Assembly (NCBI RefSeq): GCF_018100985.1
Contig: NZ_JAGJEI010000019.1
Span: forward strand, 1 to 64,000
DNA length: 64,000 bases
Direction: 5' to 3'
Source: Pseudoalteromonas sp. MMG007
GTDB taxonomy: Bacteria; Pseudomonadota; Gammaproteobacteria; Enterobacterales; Alteromonadaceae
Under the pieces are notes generated by a model, which was given only the letters and a program-made list of their open reading frames with translations, searched no databases and was not told the DNA's origin. The position numbers and the translations under genes are program-made. Below are positions 1 to 11,801 of the stretch, in pieces. Position 1 is the first letter of the stretch, and every line of letters begins with the position of its first letter.

Positions 1-125
1 ATTTCTTTTTCAGAAGATTAAAACCGAAGTTTTATTTAACTCTCTGAGCCGCTGCTGCCTTGCTATGCGTCGGCGTTTCCCGTCTCAGTGGGGTCGCATT
101 ATAGGGAGAACAGATTTTTACGCAA
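1..125 (-). promoter_or_regulatory. rRNA operon P1-type promoter and leader (operon leaves window at left)
   Basis: On the minus strand a -35 box TTGCGT (125-120) and a perfect -10 TATAAT (103-98) are 16 bp apart, the spacing of E. coli rrn P1 promoters. The flanking CTCCC before the -10 and the GC-rich discriminator GCGACCCC after it also match rrn P1, where this discriminator underlies stringent and growth-rate control. An A/T-rich stretch upstream (about 126-160) could act as an UP element. The transcribed leader runs to base 1. The 16S gene itself is outside the window, so the identity rests on promoter resemblance. Confidence 0.75.
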
Positions 126-289
126 GTACTTTTTTAAAGAAAAACTAAAAAAACAGTCTGTTCGGTCAGTATCTGAACTAAACACCTTAAAACTGATACT
201 TTTGTAATCAAAAAGAACCCTATGTGGTACAAAAATAACCTTGCTGATACACTCAGAGCTAATAACTATTATCTAAAAAGGTACTAACT

Positions 290-826
290 ATGACAATCCG
301 TTCTTATAAAGGTGTAACGCCTTCGTTTAATTCATCTGTATACGTTGATGAGTCATCAGTTTTGGTTGGCGATATTCAACTAGGTGATAATAGTAGCGTA
401 TGGCCTTTAGTTGCTGCTCGTGGCGATGTTAACTATATACGTATTGGTGAGCGCTCTAACATTCAAGATGGCAGTGTATTACATTTATCGCGTGCAACTA
501 AAAGTAACCCTGACGGTTACCCCCTTATAATAGGCGATGATGTAACGGTTGGTCACAAAGTGATGCTGCATGGGTGTGTACTTGGAAACCGTATACTCGT
601 GGGTATGGGTGCTATTGTTATGGATAATGTAACTGTAGAAGATGATGTTATTATTGGTGGGGGCTCATTAGTACCACCAAATAAGCGCTTAGAATCTGGC
701 TATCTATATGTAGGTAGCCCTGTAAAGCAAGCCCGCCCACTGACTGAGCAGGAGCTCACCTTTTTAAAAATATCTGCAGATAACTATGTGCAATTAAAAG
801 ATGAATATTTAGCTGAGGCTAACTAA
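290..826 (+). CDS. yrdA: gamma-class carbonic anhydrase family protein (YrdA-like)
   Basis: 178 aa, the usual length for YrdA/PaaY-type left-handed beta-helix proteins. The sequence is built of hexapeptide turns, with GDNSSVWP, ARGDVNYIRIG and SNIQDGSVLH in the first half; His residues in LHLS, VGHKV and MLHGC are candidates for the trimer-interface metal site. Members bind Zn or Fe, and many have weak or no carbonic anhydrase activity, so the in vivo substrate is uncertain. AAGG precedes the ATG by 8 bases. It is transcribed divergently from the rRNA promoter, and its 3' end overlaps the convergent DUF1488 gene by 18 bp. Confidence 0.9.
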   Translation: MTIRSYKGVTPSFNSSVYVDESSVLVGDIQLGDNSSVWPLVAARGDVNYIRIGERSNIQDGSVLHLSRATKSNPDGYPLIIGDDVTVGHKVMLHGCVLGNRILVGMGAIVMDNVTVEDDVIIGGGSLVPPNKRLESGYLYVGSPVKQARPLTEQELTFLKISADNYVQLKDEYLAEAN

Positions 827-1069
827 GTCCACCTCTATTTGTCCCGCCGAGTTATAACTTTCTTCTTCTATTAGTTGCTCGGCACGTTCTTCGTATTCAA
901 AACGATATTTTTCAAAATAATCTGTAGCATGACTTTCATCAGTTAGTTTAAGTGTTTTGACTGCAATAACGCACTCCACCAGCATGCCACTCACTTGAGC
1001 AAAAAACACCAACTGGTGATCAGGCTCTCTAAATTCGAGTCTATCTATAAACTGTATAGCTTGGTTCAT
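809..1069 (-). CDS. yrdB: DUF1488 family protein (YrdB-like)
   Basis: 86 aa small cytosolic protein. It begins [10 protein letters not shown], very close to E. coli YrdB, and has the family's acidic C-terminal half ([14 protein letters not shown]). The molecular function of the family is unknown. Its ATG overlaps the aroE stop (ATGA, 4 bp), so it is translationally coupled to aroE, the same neighbour as in enterobacteria. Confidence 0.85.
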   Translation of the reverse strand: MNQAIQFIDRLEFREPDHQLVFFAQVSGMLVECVIAVKTLKLTDESHATDYFEKYRFEYEERAEQLIEEESYNSAGQIEVDLVSLS

Positions 1070-1890
1070 TTTAGTGAGCCTTGTTTAAGCGCTTTAACTA
1101 CAGGGAGGATTTCTGGCATTTTGTTATGCCATACATAATATGCTTGTGCTGCCTGCCCTACTAACATACCACTGCCATCTAAAAGCTTAGTATTGTTATT
1201 ATGCTCCGCAACCCAGCTCATAAAAATAGTGTTTGTCTGCGAATAAAACATATCATATGCAACATCACAGCCTTTTAAGTACTTTTCATTAAGTGCGGGT
1301 AACTCGTTATTCATACTGCTAGAGGTGGAATTTACAATTAGTGAGTAGTCACTTACTGGCAAGTCATTAAAACCAAAACCAGAAACAGGCCCATATTCAG
1401 CAAATAATTGAGCAAGGTCCTGTGCCTTTTGAGCTGTACGATTAACGATAATGATTTCTGCGGGTTTTTGTTCAAGCAAAGGTAATATAACTCCCCTTGC
1501 AGCACCACCCGCACCAATTATTAAAATACGCTTATCAGCAATCACGACTTCATTTGCAAGTAGATCATTTACAAAGCCGACCCCGTCGGTGTTATCTCCT
1601 AATAATGTACCATCGCCTCTTTTTTTGAGTGTATTAACCGCGCCCACTATTTTTGCAAGAGGAGTTAGTTCATCAGCCATAGCAAAAGCTTGCTCTTTAA
1701 ATGGCATTGTTACATTGGCACCTTTACCACCTTGCTCAAAAAAAGACGATACTGTTTTTTCAAAGTTATCTATAGGTGCTAATATTGCGCGGTAGTCGAT
1801 TTGCTCACCCAGTGAGATAGCAAATTGTTTATGTATCGCGGGGGATTTTGAGTGTTTGATTGGATTTCCAAAAACCGCATATTTGTCCAT
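1066..1890 (-). CDS. aroE: shikimate dehydrogenase (NADP+)
   Basis: 274 aa cytosolic enzyme that reduces 3-dehydroshikimate to shikimate in the aromatic amino acid pathway. Visible motifs are the substrate-binding [12 protein letters not shown] near the N-terminus, [10 protein letters not shown] with the catalytic Lys, NTDGVGF, and the NADP-binding [10 protein letters not shown] followed by NRTAQKA. Length matches E. coli AroE (272 aa). AGAGG lies before the ATG. First gene of a two-gene unit with the DUF1488 gene. Confidence 0.97.
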   Translation of the reverse strand: MDKYAVFGNPIKHSKSPAIHKQFAISLGEQIDYRAILAPIDNFEKTVSSFFEQGGKGANVTMPFKEQAFAMADELTPLAKIVGAVNTLKKRGDGTLLGDNTDGVGFVNDLLANEVVIADKRILIIGAGGAARGVILPLLEQKPAEIIIVNRTAQKAQDLAQLFAEYGPVSGFGFNDLPVSDYSLIVNSTSSSMNNELPALNEKYLKGCDVAYDMFYSQTNTIFMSWVAEHNNNTKLLDGSGMLVGQAAQAYYVWHNKMPEILPVVKALKQGSLK

Positions 1891-1932
1891 TTTAAAGCAA
1901 CCTCTTTGCAGCTATAACACTGCCTATTAACG

Positions 1933-2382
1933 ATGATAAGTAATATGATTAAACGACTTTTTTCTAAATCTAAGCCAGCTCCTGAGCAACAAGCTCCTAC
2001 TCCTGAAAAAACACCGTACGAAATAATTGGTGGAGAAACCGGTGCCCGTGCTATTGCTAATAGATTCTACGACATAATGGAGTCAGATGAATACGCTAAA
2101 CCGTTATATGATATGCATCCTCTGCCATTAGATAGAATTCGCCAAGTATTTTTTGAATTTTTATCTGGTTGGTTAGGCGGTCCTAGCCTATTTACTGAAA
2201 AACATGGCCAACCTATGCTGCGTAAACGCCACATGCCTTTTTCAATAAATAAAGACCTACGCGATCAATGGATGTATTGCATGAATAAAACCCTCGATAT
2301 AGAAGTGGATAACCCTCTCCTGCGTGAAGGCTTAAAGCAATCGTTTGGTCAACTTGCCACACATATGATTAATGAGCACTAA
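1933..2382 (+). CDS. group II truncated haemoglobin (2/2HbO type)
   Basis: 149 aa single-domain globin with a charged, Pro-rich N-terminal tail (residues 1-28) before the 2/2 fold. Visible are PYEIIGGETGARAIANRFYDIM, FFEFLSGWLGGPSLFTEKHGQPMLRKRHMPF with the proximal-side His, and DQWMYCM with the Trp typical of group II at position G8. Such proteins bind O2 and NO; in cold-adapted Pseudoalteromonas a homologue is linked to oxidative and nitrosative stress protection. An alternative start is the ATG at 1945; neither start has a clear Shine-Dalgarno. It converges on hemF across a shared terminator. Confidence 0.92.
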   Translation: MISNMIKRLFSKSKPAPEQQAPTPEKTPYEIIGGETGARAIANRFYDIMESDEYAKPLYDMHPLPLDRIRQVFFEFLSGWLGGPSLFTEKHGQPMLRKRHMPFSINKDLRDQWMYCMNKTLDIEVDNPLLREGLKQSFGQLATHMINEH

Positions 2383-2391
2383 TAAAATAGC

Positions 2392-2417
2392 AAAAGGCGC
2401 TGTTAGGCGCCTTTTTT
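2392..2417. terminator. bidirectional intrinsic terminator between trHb and hemF
   Basis: The 9-bp stem AAAAGGCGC / GCGCCTTTT (2392-2400 and 2407-2415) has a 6-base loop. A T-run follows on the plus strand and the leading A's give a short U-run on the minus strand, so it can serve both the haemoglobin gene and hemF. Confidence 0.85.
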
Positions 2418-2432
2418 AACTCAATTTAATAT

Positions 2433-3948
<1,516 letters not shown>

Positions 3949-3973
3949 AGTACTCTCCAAAAATTATTAAACG

Positions 3974-4549
3974 TTATTTAGTTGGGGCAAGCTTGTGCAT
4001 GCAACTTTTTTGCGGGCATTGTAGCACAGCGCCATTAGACATCTTTTTCTCGATCACGAGTGGCCAATCACATTCTGGGCATGGTATTGCTATAGGTTTA
4101 TTATTTAGCGTGTACTTACAACTAGGATAGCTATCGCAGGAATAAAACGTTTTACCAAACTTATTACTTCGCGCAACTAAGTGACCTTTTTTACATTTAG
4201 GGCAAGGAGGTAACGCCTCTTCGTTTTGCTTTTCATCATCTTCGTTTGCAATGTAATGGCATTCAGGGTACCCGGTACAGCCAATAAACATACCATAACG
4301 GCCATTCTTAACCACCAGCGGTTTAGTGCACTGTGGGCAAGCTGAATCTTCAAGTATTTTAATTTCGTTGCTGTCGTGATGAGCAAGAGGACGAATAAAG
4401 TCGCATTTAGGGTAACTAGCACAGCCTAAAAATGGACCCGACTTACTATTACGTATAACCAGTTCAGAACCGCACTGTGGGCATATTTCGTATTCTTTTT
4501 CTAAGGCGTGCTTATCCGCTGAGAAAAGCGAATGGTCGATTTTACTCAT
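3974..4549 (-). CDS. yrdD: topoisomerase-type C4 zinc-finger protein (YrdD-like)
   Basis: 191 aa composed of four consecutive zf-C4_Topoisom units: CPQCGSELVIRN...C...C, CPQCTKPLVV...C...C, CPKCKKGHLV...C...C and CPECDWPLVI...C...C. Such fingers bind single-stranded DNA at the C-terminus of topoisomerase I; here they stand alone with no catalytic domain. The role of YrdD proteins is unproven. I chose the ATG at 4549 because AGGA stands about 7 bases before it; the longer in-frame ORF to 4591 has no such site. It leads the tsaC-hemF unit. Confidence 0.88.
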   Translation of the reverse strand: MSKIDHSLFSADKHALEKEYEICPQCGSELVIRNSKSGPFLGCASYPKCDFIRPLAHHDSNEIKILEDSACPQCTKPLVVKNGRYGMFIGCTGYPECHYIANEDDEKQNEEALPPCPKCKKGHLVARSNKFGKTFYSCDSYPSCKYTLNNKPIAIPCPECDWPLVIEKKMSNGAVLQCPQKSCMHKLAPTK

Positions 4550-4644
4550 GCTGATCCTAAAGGTTAATGAATTTTCGCCTAATATACCCAAACCACTTAA
4601 AGATACAAGTTGTGCATATACCTTTAAGTAGTTTAAACGAGCTT

Positions 4645-5118
4645 TTAATGTAAAAGCTCGGTGGGTTCGTCAAAAATTAAATCTTCCATTTGGCCATATT
4701 CCTCTTCAGAACCAGGTACATTAAAGAGCACCATGAGCACTACCCACTTTAAGTCGTCTAACCCTATATATGGTTTATCTAATGCTGATAAGCGGTCCAT
4801 AACCATCTCTCGGGTTACACTATTAATAACGCCTATTTGCTCAACAAACATTAAAAAACCACGGCATTCAACATTAAGCATTTGGCATTCACTGTCGGTA
4901 AACACTCTTACGGCATGTTGAGGCTTAGTAATTAAGTAAGGCGACTCGTCGCTGTACTGTAAATCTGCAAGTTGCTCTAACCAATCTAACGCTTTAAATA
5001 TTTCAGGTTTATTGAACCCTGCACGAAGTAATTCATCCGTTAGCTGATTTTGCTCAACATAAATATCGGCCTCGCTATGGATGTAGTTTTCAAAAAGATA
5101 CATAAGAATATCAAACAT
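4645..5118 (-). CDS. smg: Smg family protein (DUF494)
   Basis: 157 aa, typical Smg length. It begins MFDILMYLFENYI, has an acidic centre (LEQLADLQYSDESPYLI) and ends GQMEDLIFDEPTELLH, all hallmarks of the family. The function is unknown; the gene is conserved next to dprA and topoisomerase-like zinc-finger genes. GGGGGT precedes the ATG and the dprA stop is only 1 base upstream, so it is probably coupled to dprA. Confidence 0.9.
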   Translation of the reverse strand: MFDILMYLFENYIHSEADIYVEQNQLTDELLRAGFNKPEIFKALDWLEQLADLQYSDESPYLITKPQHAVRVFTDSECQMLNVECRGFLMFVEQIGVINSVTREMVMDRLSALDKPYIGLDDLKWVVLMVLFNVPGSEEEYGQMEDLIFDEPTELLH

Positions 5119-5119
5119 A

Positions 5120-6211
5120 TTACCCCCGGGTACTTAACTTTATGTAGCCATCTAACACTCGCTCAATCTGATCGTCTAACTCTAAATCAAGCAACCTAGC
5201 CAATACTTTATCTATAGGCCACTGAGCGCGGCGTACAATATCGTCAACACTGGTTACCTCAAAACCAATACTATTTAATACCGCACAGTCTGACTCTTCG
5301 TTAACAGGTTCGTCTTTATTATATAGACCGCTTTGATAAGAAAAGCTCACTTCATCTAATATATCTGTTACGTTTTCAACCAGTTTTGCACCTTGCTTTA
5401 TTAAAAAGTGACTTGCTTGCGCAAGCGGGTTTTTAATAGAACCCGGTACTGCAAACACCTCTTTATTTTGCTCAAGTGCATAACGTACAGTAATTAACGA
5501 GCCACTTTTAATTTCAGCCTCTACTATTAACACCCCTAACGATAACCCTGAAATAATACGATTACGGCGAGGAAAATTATGCGCATTAGCGGCCGTACCT
5601 GGTAAAAATTCACTGATCAGCAAACCATGCTCTAGCACTTGGTCTGTTAATAGTTTATGGCGTTTAGGGTAGTAAATATCGACACCAGTTCCTAACACTG
5701 CAATTGTTTTGCCGCTTCCAGCTAAGGCCCCTTTATGTGCCGCACCATCTATTCCTCGCGCCATACCAGAGGTTACCGTTATACCCGCAAGAGTAAGTTG
5801 ATACGCAAATTCAGATGCTATTTCAAGGCCTGTCGGTGTGGCATTTCGACTACCGACTATCGCTATTTGCGGACTGGAAAGTAATGACGTATCGCCTTTG
5901 CAAAACAAAAGTAATGGAGCACTAGCTATGTGCTTTAAATCGGTTGGATAAAGCGCATCAAAAATGCATATAACAGTTATATTATTTTGCGTTATTTGTT
6001 GCTGGTAATAATCAACTTGCTGCCAATTCGTATTTTGTAGGTTACTCGCCTGATTAGCTGTTAAACCAAGTTGCTGAAGCTCATTACTCGACAAATCAAA
6101 TAACGAAGCGAGGGAATGTGTTTGAGATAGTGCCAAAAGGGTTTTAATGCCCAACCCTTTACACATATAAAAGGCAAGCCAGTGGGCTAGCTTGCCAGAT
6201 GATTGATCCAT
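5120..6211 (-). CDS. dprA: DNA-processing protein DprA (Smf)
   Basis: 363 aa. It loads RecA on incoming single-stranded DNA in natural transformation. The Rossmann core is visible as IAIVGSRNATPTGLEIA, SGMARGIDGAAHKGAL, GKTIAVLGTGVDIYYPKRHKLL, FPRRNRIISGLSLGVLIVEAEIKSGSLITVRYALEQNKEVFAVPG. The C-terminal winged-helix-like region (about 300-360) is present (VDDIVRRAQWPIDKVLARLLDLELD). AGGAGAGAGC lies directly before the ATG. It follows the divergently oriented def-fmt side and a LysM gene in the same minus-strand run. Confidence 0.95.
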   Translation of the reverse strand: MDQSSGKLAHWLAFYMCKGLGIKTLLALSQTHSLASLFDLSSNELQQLGLTANQASNLQNTNWQQVDYYQQQITQNNITVICIFDALYPTDLKHIASAPLLLFCKGDTSLLSSPQIAIVGSRNATPTGLEIASEFAYQLTLAGITVTSGMARGIDGAAHKGALAGSGKTIAVLGTGVDIYYPKRHKLLTDQVLEHGLLISEFLPGTAANAHNFPRRNRIISGLSLGVLIVEAEIKSGSLITVRYALEQNKEVFAVPGSIKNPLAQASHFLIKQGAKLVENVTDILDEVSFSYQSGLYNKDEPVNEESDCAVLNSIGFEVTSVDDIVRRAQWPIDKVLARLLDLELDDQIERVLDGYIKLSTRG

Positions 6212-6242
6212 GCTCTCTCCTAGAGCACCGACTCGCTACTTC

Positions 6243-7364
6243 TTAATGAATAACTGCAATATCTCCAATGCGAATTGGGTGCTGATTTTTAGTTATTAAT
6301 GCATAACTTACTTTGTCATACACTTTGAAAACAATAAGCTCTCCAACTTTTTCTTTAGGCATTGTCCACGTTGTATTTTCTTCATCAGATTCATCACCAA
6401 ATAACTGACTAGCGTCAGATAGTAATTTTTCGAATTTACTCGAATCCTCAGGATAACGAGGACCACGAGGGCCATCAATAACTGTCGGAGACTGACGTTC
6501 TAAATCAAGCACATGCCCTGGCTCTATTTGTTGGTCGCGACCTAAGTTTAGCACTACAACATCCATTGTGCTGAATTCTCTTACTTGACGCGGAGATGCA
6601 ATAACATGACCCGATACTGCATTGTCTGGGCGGTGAATATCAAAGTATGCAGGAAGTAATTGCCCTTGCATTGCTGGCATTAAAAAATCACCTTGTTGAA
6701 TTTCACGTTTAACAGACTCAACACGTAATGATGAAGGTACTCCATTTTGCTCATCGCCCGTTCTAAATGCACGCGCCATACCCACATAAGAGGCACGCGT
6801 TGCGAGTACTTCACCGGTTTCTAAGTCGGTATAAGGTTCGCCTTCATGATAAATGGCATACGCTTTGTGTACTTTTAAGTCACCTTTAACATACAAAATA
6901 TGGCCTAACGTTTGTGTTTTAGTATTTTCGTTTGCACCTAAAACATAAGGCATACCTTTAATATCGTCACTATCAATTGCCTGCTCGAAACTGATGTAAG
7001 GTTTGATCATTTCAAGTGGTAAAGTAGTTATTGCATTCGTGCCTTTTGGTGTAATGCGCCCTTGAGGAGATAGTTTTCTATACGCTTTATTAATCACCAA
7101 ACGTGGATTTCCATCAGCGTCATATATTAAAGCAAGCGCATCACCCGGGTAAATAAGATGAGGATTATCAATTTGTGGATTCATTTGCCAAAGTTCAGGC
7201 CACAGCCATGGCTCATCTAAATAAATGCTAGAAATATCCCAAAGTGTATCGCCTTTCTTTACAACATACTGTTTTGGTGCATCTTTTTTTATTTTAAGTA
7301 CATCAGCAACTGCCGGGAAAGCAGCACTTAACGCAAGCATGATTGCAAGTAATGGAGATTTCAT
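6243..7364 (-). CDS. exported LysM peptidoglycan-binding protein
   Basis: 373 aa from the ATG at 7364, which has AAGGAAG before it; the longer in-frame reading to 7403 lacks a site and would bury the signal peptide. Residues 1-20 (MKSPLLAIMLALSAAFPAVA) are a Sec signal. A LysM domain follows (YVVKKGDTLWDISSIYL...NPQIDNPHLIYPGDAL), and then a long conserved domain with no motif I can assign. The protein is probably periplasmic and binds the wall. In related genomes a gene of this type precedes dprA and lies divergent from def, as here. Confidence 0.88.
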   Translation of the reverse strand: MKSPLLAIMLALSAAFPAVADVLKIKKDAPKQYVVKKGDTLWDISSIYLDEPWLWPELWQMNPQIDNPHLIYPGDALALIYDADGNPRLVINKAYRKLSPQGRITPKGTNAITTLPLEMIKPYISFEQAIDSDDIKGMPYVLGANENTKTQTLGHILYVKGDLKVHKAYAIYHEGEPYTDLETGEVLATRASYVGMARAFRTGDEQNGVPSSLRVESVKREIQQGDFLMPAMQGQLLPAYFDIHRPDNAVSGHVIASPRQVREFSTMDVVVLNLGRDQQIEPGHVLDLERQSPTVIDGPRGPRYPEDSSKFEKLLSDASQLFGDESDEENTTWTMPKEKVGELIVFKVYDKVSYALITKNQHPIRIGDIAVIH

Positions 7365-7483
7365 TGAGCTTCCTTGTATTGTTTTTTCATTATTATTGTC
7401 CAAAACCTGTTAAAGGGGAACGCTAATGGCTAAAATAAGAGCATACAACACCCTAAATTAAGCACAAGTGTAAAAAGGTAACT

Positions 7484-7990
7484 ATGGCTAGGTTAGAAGT
7501 TTTAAGATTTCCAGATGAGCGTTTACGTACAGTAGCAAAAGACGTTGAACAAGTTGACGACGCAGTACGCCAAATTGTTAAAGACATGCTGGAAACTATG
7601 TATGATGAAAATGGTATTGGCTTAGCAGCCTCACAAGTAGATATTCATCAACGTATCGTAGTAATTGATGTATCTGAAGAGCGCGATGAGCCTTTAGTAC
7701 TTATTAACCCACAAATTATCAAAAAAGACGGCTCTACCGTAAGTGAAGAAGGCTGTTTATCAGTACCTAACTCGTACGCAAAAGTAGACCGTGCAGAAAC
7801 AGTAACTGTTGCTGCGCTTAACGAAAACGGTGAAGAGTTTGTATTAGATGCAGACGAGTTACTGGCTATTTGTATTCAACACGAGCTTGATCACTTACAA
7901 GGTAAGCTATTTATTGATTACTTATCACCACTAAAACGCCAACGTATTCGTAAAAAGCTTGAAAAAGAAGCTAAATTTGCAGCACAGTAA
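7484..7990 (+). CDS. def: peptide deformylase
   Basis: 168 aa Fe2+ (or Zn2+) hydrolase that removes the formyl group from nascent N-terminal Met. All three signature motifs are intact: GIGLAAS (44-50), EGCLS (89-93, metal Cys) and HELDH (133-137, two metal His and the catalytic Glu). It is followed after 21 bases by fmt, the gene for the opposite reaction, in the classical def-fmt-rsmB-trkA order. Confidence 0.98.
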   Translation: MARLEVLRFPDERLRTVAKDVEQVDDAVRQIVKDMLETMYDENGIGLAASQVDIHQRIVVIDVSEERDEPLVLINPQIIKKDGSTVSEEGCLSVPNSYAKVDRAETVTVAALNENGEEFVLDADELLAICIQHELDHLQGKLFIDYLSPLKRQRIRKKLEKEAKFAAQ

Positions 7991-8011
7991 TAAGCACCTT
8001 AGGAAAACTCA

Positions 8012-8965
8012 GTGACCCAACCATTACGCATTATATTTGCCGGTACGCCGGATTTTGCCGCACGTCATTTACAAGCGCTTATACAAAGCGAGCACCAAAT
8101 AGTTGGTGTATACAGCCAACCTGACCGCCCTGCAGGTCGAGGTAAAAAATTAAAAGCTAGTGAAGTTAAAGCGCTAGCGCTTGAACATAACTTACCGGTT
8201 TTTCAGCCAGAGTCGTTAAAAAGTGATGACGCATTAGCAGAGCTTAAAAGCTTAAATGCCGACATTATGATTGTGGTGGCTTACGGGCTAATTTTACCAA
8301 AAGCAATATTAGAAGCCCCGCGTTTAGGTTGTCTAAATGTACATGGCTCTATATTACCGCGCTGGCGTGGTGCTGCACCTATTCAACGTGCAATTTGGGC
8401 TGGTGATGAGCAAACCGGCGTAACTATTATGCAAATGGATGAAGGGCTTGATACCGGCGACATGCTTCATATTAGTCGCTGTGCAATTAATGCTGATGAA
8501 ACCAGTGCCAGTTTATACACTAAACTGGCCGAGCTGGGCCCTGATGCGCTTATCGAAACCGTTAATAAATTAGCAAAAGGCGAGCTTGTAGCTGAACCTC
8601 AAAATGATGAGCTGGCTAACTACGCTAAAAAGCTATCTAAAGACGAAGCAAATATCGACTGGTCTATGGATGCAGCTCAAATAGAGCGAAATATTCGCTC
8701 TTTCAACCCTTGGCCTGTGTGTTTTACACAAATGGGTGAGCAAACGGTAAAAATTTACCAAGCGCAAGTAGTTGAGCAAACAGGTAGTGCAGGCCAGGTT
8801 TTATCAAGCGATAAAACGGGTGTGATTGTAGCGTGTGGCAAACATGCTATTTGCATTACGCAATTACAGCCGCAAGGTAAAAAGCCAATGGCAATTAGTG
8901 ACTTTTTAAATGGTCGTAGTGACTGGGTAACCCCGGGTACAGTATTAGGCGAAAATAATGAGTAA
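8012..8965 (+). CDS. fmt: methionyl-tRNA formyltransferase
   Basis: 317 aa; uses 10-formyl-tetrahydrofolate to formylate initiator Met-tRNA. Motifs are [17 protein letters not shown] at the N-terminus, [13 protein letters not shown], the catalytic stretch [27 protein letters not shown] (Asn, His), and [18 protein letters not shown]. The C-terminal OB-like domain starts near residue 210. The start is GTG at 8012, supported by AGGA at 8001. The last 8 bases overlap rsmB, so translation is coupled. Confidence 0.97.
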   Translation: MTQPLRIIFAGTPDFAARHLQALIQSEHQIVGVYSQPDRPAGRGKKLKASEVKALALEHNLPVFQPESLKSDDALAELKSLNADIMIVVAYGLILPKAILEAPRLGCLNVHGSILPRWRGAAPIQRAIWAGDEQTGVTIMQMDEGLDTGDMLHISRCAINADETSASLYTKLAELGPDALIETVNKLAKGELVAEPQNDELANYAKKLSKDEANIDWSMDAAQIERNIRSFNPWPVCFTQMGEQTVKIYQAQVVEQTGSAGQVLSSDKTGVIVACGKHAICITQLQPQGKKPMAISDFLNGRSDWVTPGTVLGENNE

Positions 8966-10253
8966 TGTTCCAAATGTACGCGCGCTTGCCGCAGAAACTT
9001 TATATAACGTCGTTGATAAAGGCGCATCGCTTAATCAAGAGCTTCCTTTTGCGAGCCAAGGCTTACCCCAAAAAGACAAAGCTTTACTGCAGCAAATTTG
9101 TTATGGCGTATTACGATACTTACCAAGCCTTGAAAACTATTGCCAACACTTAGTAGAGCAGCCGTTAAAAGGTAAGCGTAGAATATTTCAGTTTTTGTTA
9201 TATGTAGGTATATATCAGCTACAGCACATGCGCGTACCACCGCATGCCGCAATATCAGAAACTGTAAATGCACTCGCTCAAATGCGCGCACTGGGTTTAA
9301 AAGGCCTAATAAATGCTATTTTACGTAGCTTTCAACGCCAACAAAGCGAGCTTGAAGAAAAAGCGAAGCAAATACCGGTATGTTTATACAACCATCCAAA
9401 TTGGTTTATTAAACAAGTACAAGCTGCATACCCAGATAGCTGGGAAGCATTGCTTGAAGAAAACCAGCAACAAGCCCCTATGTGGTTGCGTGTAAATCAA
9501 GCTCAATACAGCACGCAAGAATACAGCGAAATGTTAACGGCTAACGATATTGAACACACATTAAACCCAGAGTTTGTTGACGGTATTAAGCTAGCTAAGC
9601 CGCGTGATGTATTCTCGCTGCCAGAATTTGATGTTGGTGCATGTTCGGTGCAAGATGCAGCAGCACAACTTGCAGCGCGCTTTTTAGAACCTAAAGCTGA
9701 TGAATACATTTTAGATGCCTGTGCAGCGCCTGGCGGAAAAACGTGTCATATATTAGAGCTTGCTGATGCTGAAGTATTAGCCCTAGATAGCGACTCAACT
9801 CGCCTTGAGCGTGTTAAGCAAAACCTTACGCGTATTGGCTTAGGTGCCGATTTACAATGTGGTGACGCTTCACAGCCTCATACTTGGTGGGATGAGCAGC
9901 AGTTTGATCGTATATTATTAGATGTGCCATGTTCTGCAACTGGTGTTATACGCCGTCACCCAGATATAAAATGGTTACGCCGCGCATCAGACATCGAAGA
10001 TCTAGCTAAACTGCAAAGTGATATAATCGATAGCATTTGGCCACTACTAAAACCAGGTGGCACATTGGTATACGCTACGTGTTCGGTACTCCCACAAGAA
10101 AACCAGCAACAAGTTGCTAAGTTTTTAGCTAATAATGACGATGTAGTGCATATTCCATTGCACGAAAACGACACTGTTACTAACCCGGGTTTGCAATTAC
10201 TACCGGGCGAAAGTGATGGATTTTATTACGCTAAGCTAGTTAAAAAAGCCTAA
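8958..10253 (+). CDS. rsmB: 16S rRNA m5C967 methyltransferase
   Basis: 431 aa. An N-terminal NusB-like domain (about 1-140, [25 protein letters not shown] helices) is followed by a SAM-dependent Rossmann domain with [16 protein letters not shown], the [18 protein letters not shown] motif and the catalytic [11 protein letters not shown]ys. It methylates C967 of 16S rRNA with SAM. It starts inside the end of fmt and is followed by an intrinsic terminator before trkA. Confidence 0.97.
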   Translation: MSNVPNVRALAAETLYNVVDKGASLNQELPFASQGLPQKDKALLQQICYGVLRYLPSLENYCQHLVEQPLKGKRRIFQFLLYVGIYQLQHMRVPPHAAISETVNALAQMRALGLKGLINAILRSFQRQQSELEEKAKQIPVCLYNHPNWFIKQVQAAYPDSWEALLEENQQQAPMWLRVNQAQYSTQEYSEMLTANDIEHTLNPEFVDGIKLAKPRDVFSLPEFDVGACSVQDAAAQLAARFLEPKADEYILDACAAPGGKTCHILELADAEVLALDSDSTRLERVKQNLTRIGLGADLQCGDASQPHTWWDEQQFDRILLDVPCSATGVIRRHPDIKWLRRASDIEDLAKLQSDIIDSIWPLLKPGGTLVYATCSVLPQENQQQVAKFLANNDDVVHIPLHENDTVTNPGLQLLPGESDGFYYAKLVKKA

Positions 10254-10272
10254 TAACCGTACACTAAATAGT

Positions 10273-10307
10273 TAGCCATTTATGAGATATTAAATGGCTA
10301 TTTTTTT
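10273..10307 (+). terminator. intrinsic terminator after rsmB
   Basis: The 10-bp stem TAGCCATTTA / TAAATGGCTA (10273-10282 and 10291-10300) with an 8-base loop is followed by seven T. It separates def-fmt-rsmB from trkA. Confidence 0.85.
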
Positions 10308-10359
10308 AATTAAACGGTAATTAATCTCTTTTTAGGTTGATTACTAATACGGGTAAATA

Positions 10360-11736
10360 ATGAAAATAATCATACTCGGAGCTGGGCAAGTTGGCGCTAC
10401 GCTTGCTGAAAACTTAGTTGGCGAACAAAACGAAATTACGGTTGTAGATATAGACGGCAACCGTCTGCGTGAGCTTCAAGATAAGTACGACCTACAAGGG
10501 GTTATGGGCCACAGTGCGCACCCTGATGTACTACGCCGTGCTGGCGCCGAAGATGCCGATATGATTATAGCGGTAACCAGTTCAGATGAAGTGAACATGG
10601 TTGCTTGCCAAGTAGCGTACAGTATTTTTAATACCCCGACTAAAATTGCTCGAATACGTTCAGAGCAATATTTAAAATACCGCGAAAAACTTTTCCAAAA
10701 TGACGATTTACCAATCGACCATTATATTGCCCCTGAAGCACTCGTGACCAAATATATTCGCCGCTTAATAGACTACCCTGGTGCATTACAAGTATTACAA
10801 TTTGCCGATGGTATGCTCTCTTTAGTGGCTGTTAAAGCTTATTACGGTGGCTTGTTAGTGGGTTACGCGCTTTCTGCTTTAAAAGAGCACATTCCTAATG
10901 TAGAGACCCGCGTTGCGGCTATTTACCGCCAAGGTAAAGCCATTAAACCGCTGGGTACTACAGTAATTGAAGCCGACGATGAAGTCTTTTTTATAGCCGC
11001 AACCAAGCATATTCGCGCGGTGATGAACGAACTACAAAAGCTAGAACGCTCTTACAAAAAAATTATGATTGCTGGTGGCGGTAACATTGGTGCCGGCCTT
11101 GCCCGCTCGCTTGAAAAAAACCACAGTGTTAAATTAATAGAGCGCAGTAAAGAGCGCGCTGAGCAACTATCTGAAATGCTCGACAACACCGTGGTATTTT
11201 GTGGTGATGCATCAGATCAGGAACTGCTATCTGAAGAGCATATAGAGCAAGTTGACGTATTTATTGCCGTAACTAACGACGATGAAGCAAATATTATGTC
11301 GGCTATGCTTGCAAAACGAATGGGCGCACAAAAAACCATGGTACTTATTCAGCGTGGTGCATACGTTGATTTAGTACAAGGTGGGGAAATAGATATAGCC
11401 ATATCGCCGCAGCAGGCAACTATATCAGCATTGCTTACTCATGTACGCCGTGGTGATATTGTTAATGTTTACTCATTACGCAAAGGTGCAGCAGAAGCAA
11501 TTGAAGCCGTTGCTCATGGCGACGAAAACACTTCAAAAGTGGTTGGCCGTGCAATTGCCGACATTAAGCTCCCAGCCGGTACTACCATTGGCGCTATTGT
11601 ACGCAATGACGATGTACTTATAGCCCACGACGATACAATTATCATGTCGGGCGATCATGTAATCATGTTTTTAATCGACAAAAAACATATTACCGTTGTA
11701 GAAAAGCTATTCCAAGTAAGTGCTATATTTTTATAA
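10360..11736 (+). CDS. trkA: Trk system K+ uptake regulatory subunit TrkA
   Basis: 458 aa with two RCK units. Each has an N-terminal NAD(H)-binding Rossmann fold ([19 protein letters not shown] at 1-19 and [20 protein letters not shown] near 234) and a TrkA-C domain ([43 protein letters not shown]). It is a cytosolic gating ring for the TrkH channel. Length equals that of E. coli TrkA (458 aa). The partner trkH is not adjacent: 2 kb of accessory genes lie between them, on the opposite strand. Confidence 0.97.
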   Translation: MKIIILGAGQVGATLAENLVGEQNEITVVDIDGNRLRELQDKYDLQGVMGHSAHPDVLRRAGAEDADMIIAVTSSDEVNMVACQVAYSIFNTPTKIARIRSEQYLKYREKLFQNDDLPIDHYIAPEALVTKYIRRLIDYPGALQVLQFADGMLSLVAVKAYYGGLLVGYALSALKEHIPNVETRVAAIYRQGKAIKPLGTTVIEADDEVFFIAATKHIRAVMNELQKLERSYKKIMIAGGGNIGAGLARSLEKNHSVKLIERSKERAEQLSEMLDNTVVFCGDASDQELLSEEHIEQVDVFIAVTNDDEANIMSAMLAKRMGAQKTMVLIQRGAYVDLVQGGEIDIAISPQQATISALLTHVRRGDIVNVYSLRKGAAEAIEAVAHGDENTSKVVGRAIADIKLPAGTTIGAIVRNDDVLIAHDDTIIMSGDHVIMFLIDKKHITVVEKLFQVSAIFL

Positions 11737-11753
11737 TTATTTGGCGTAAATGC

Positions 11754-11780
11754 AAAAAAGCCGCTGACTAAGGCGGCTTT
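11754..11780. terminator. intrinsic terminator between trkA and the EF-hand genes
   Basis: The 8-bp stem AAAGCCGC / GCGGCTTT (11757-11764 and 11773-11780) has an A-run on the left that becomes a U-run on the minus strand. It fits best as the terminator of the minus-strand EF-hand gene and may also stop trkA transcripts. Confidence 0.75.
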
Positions 11781-11801
11781 AGTGGAGTATGAAGCGTTTG
11801 C

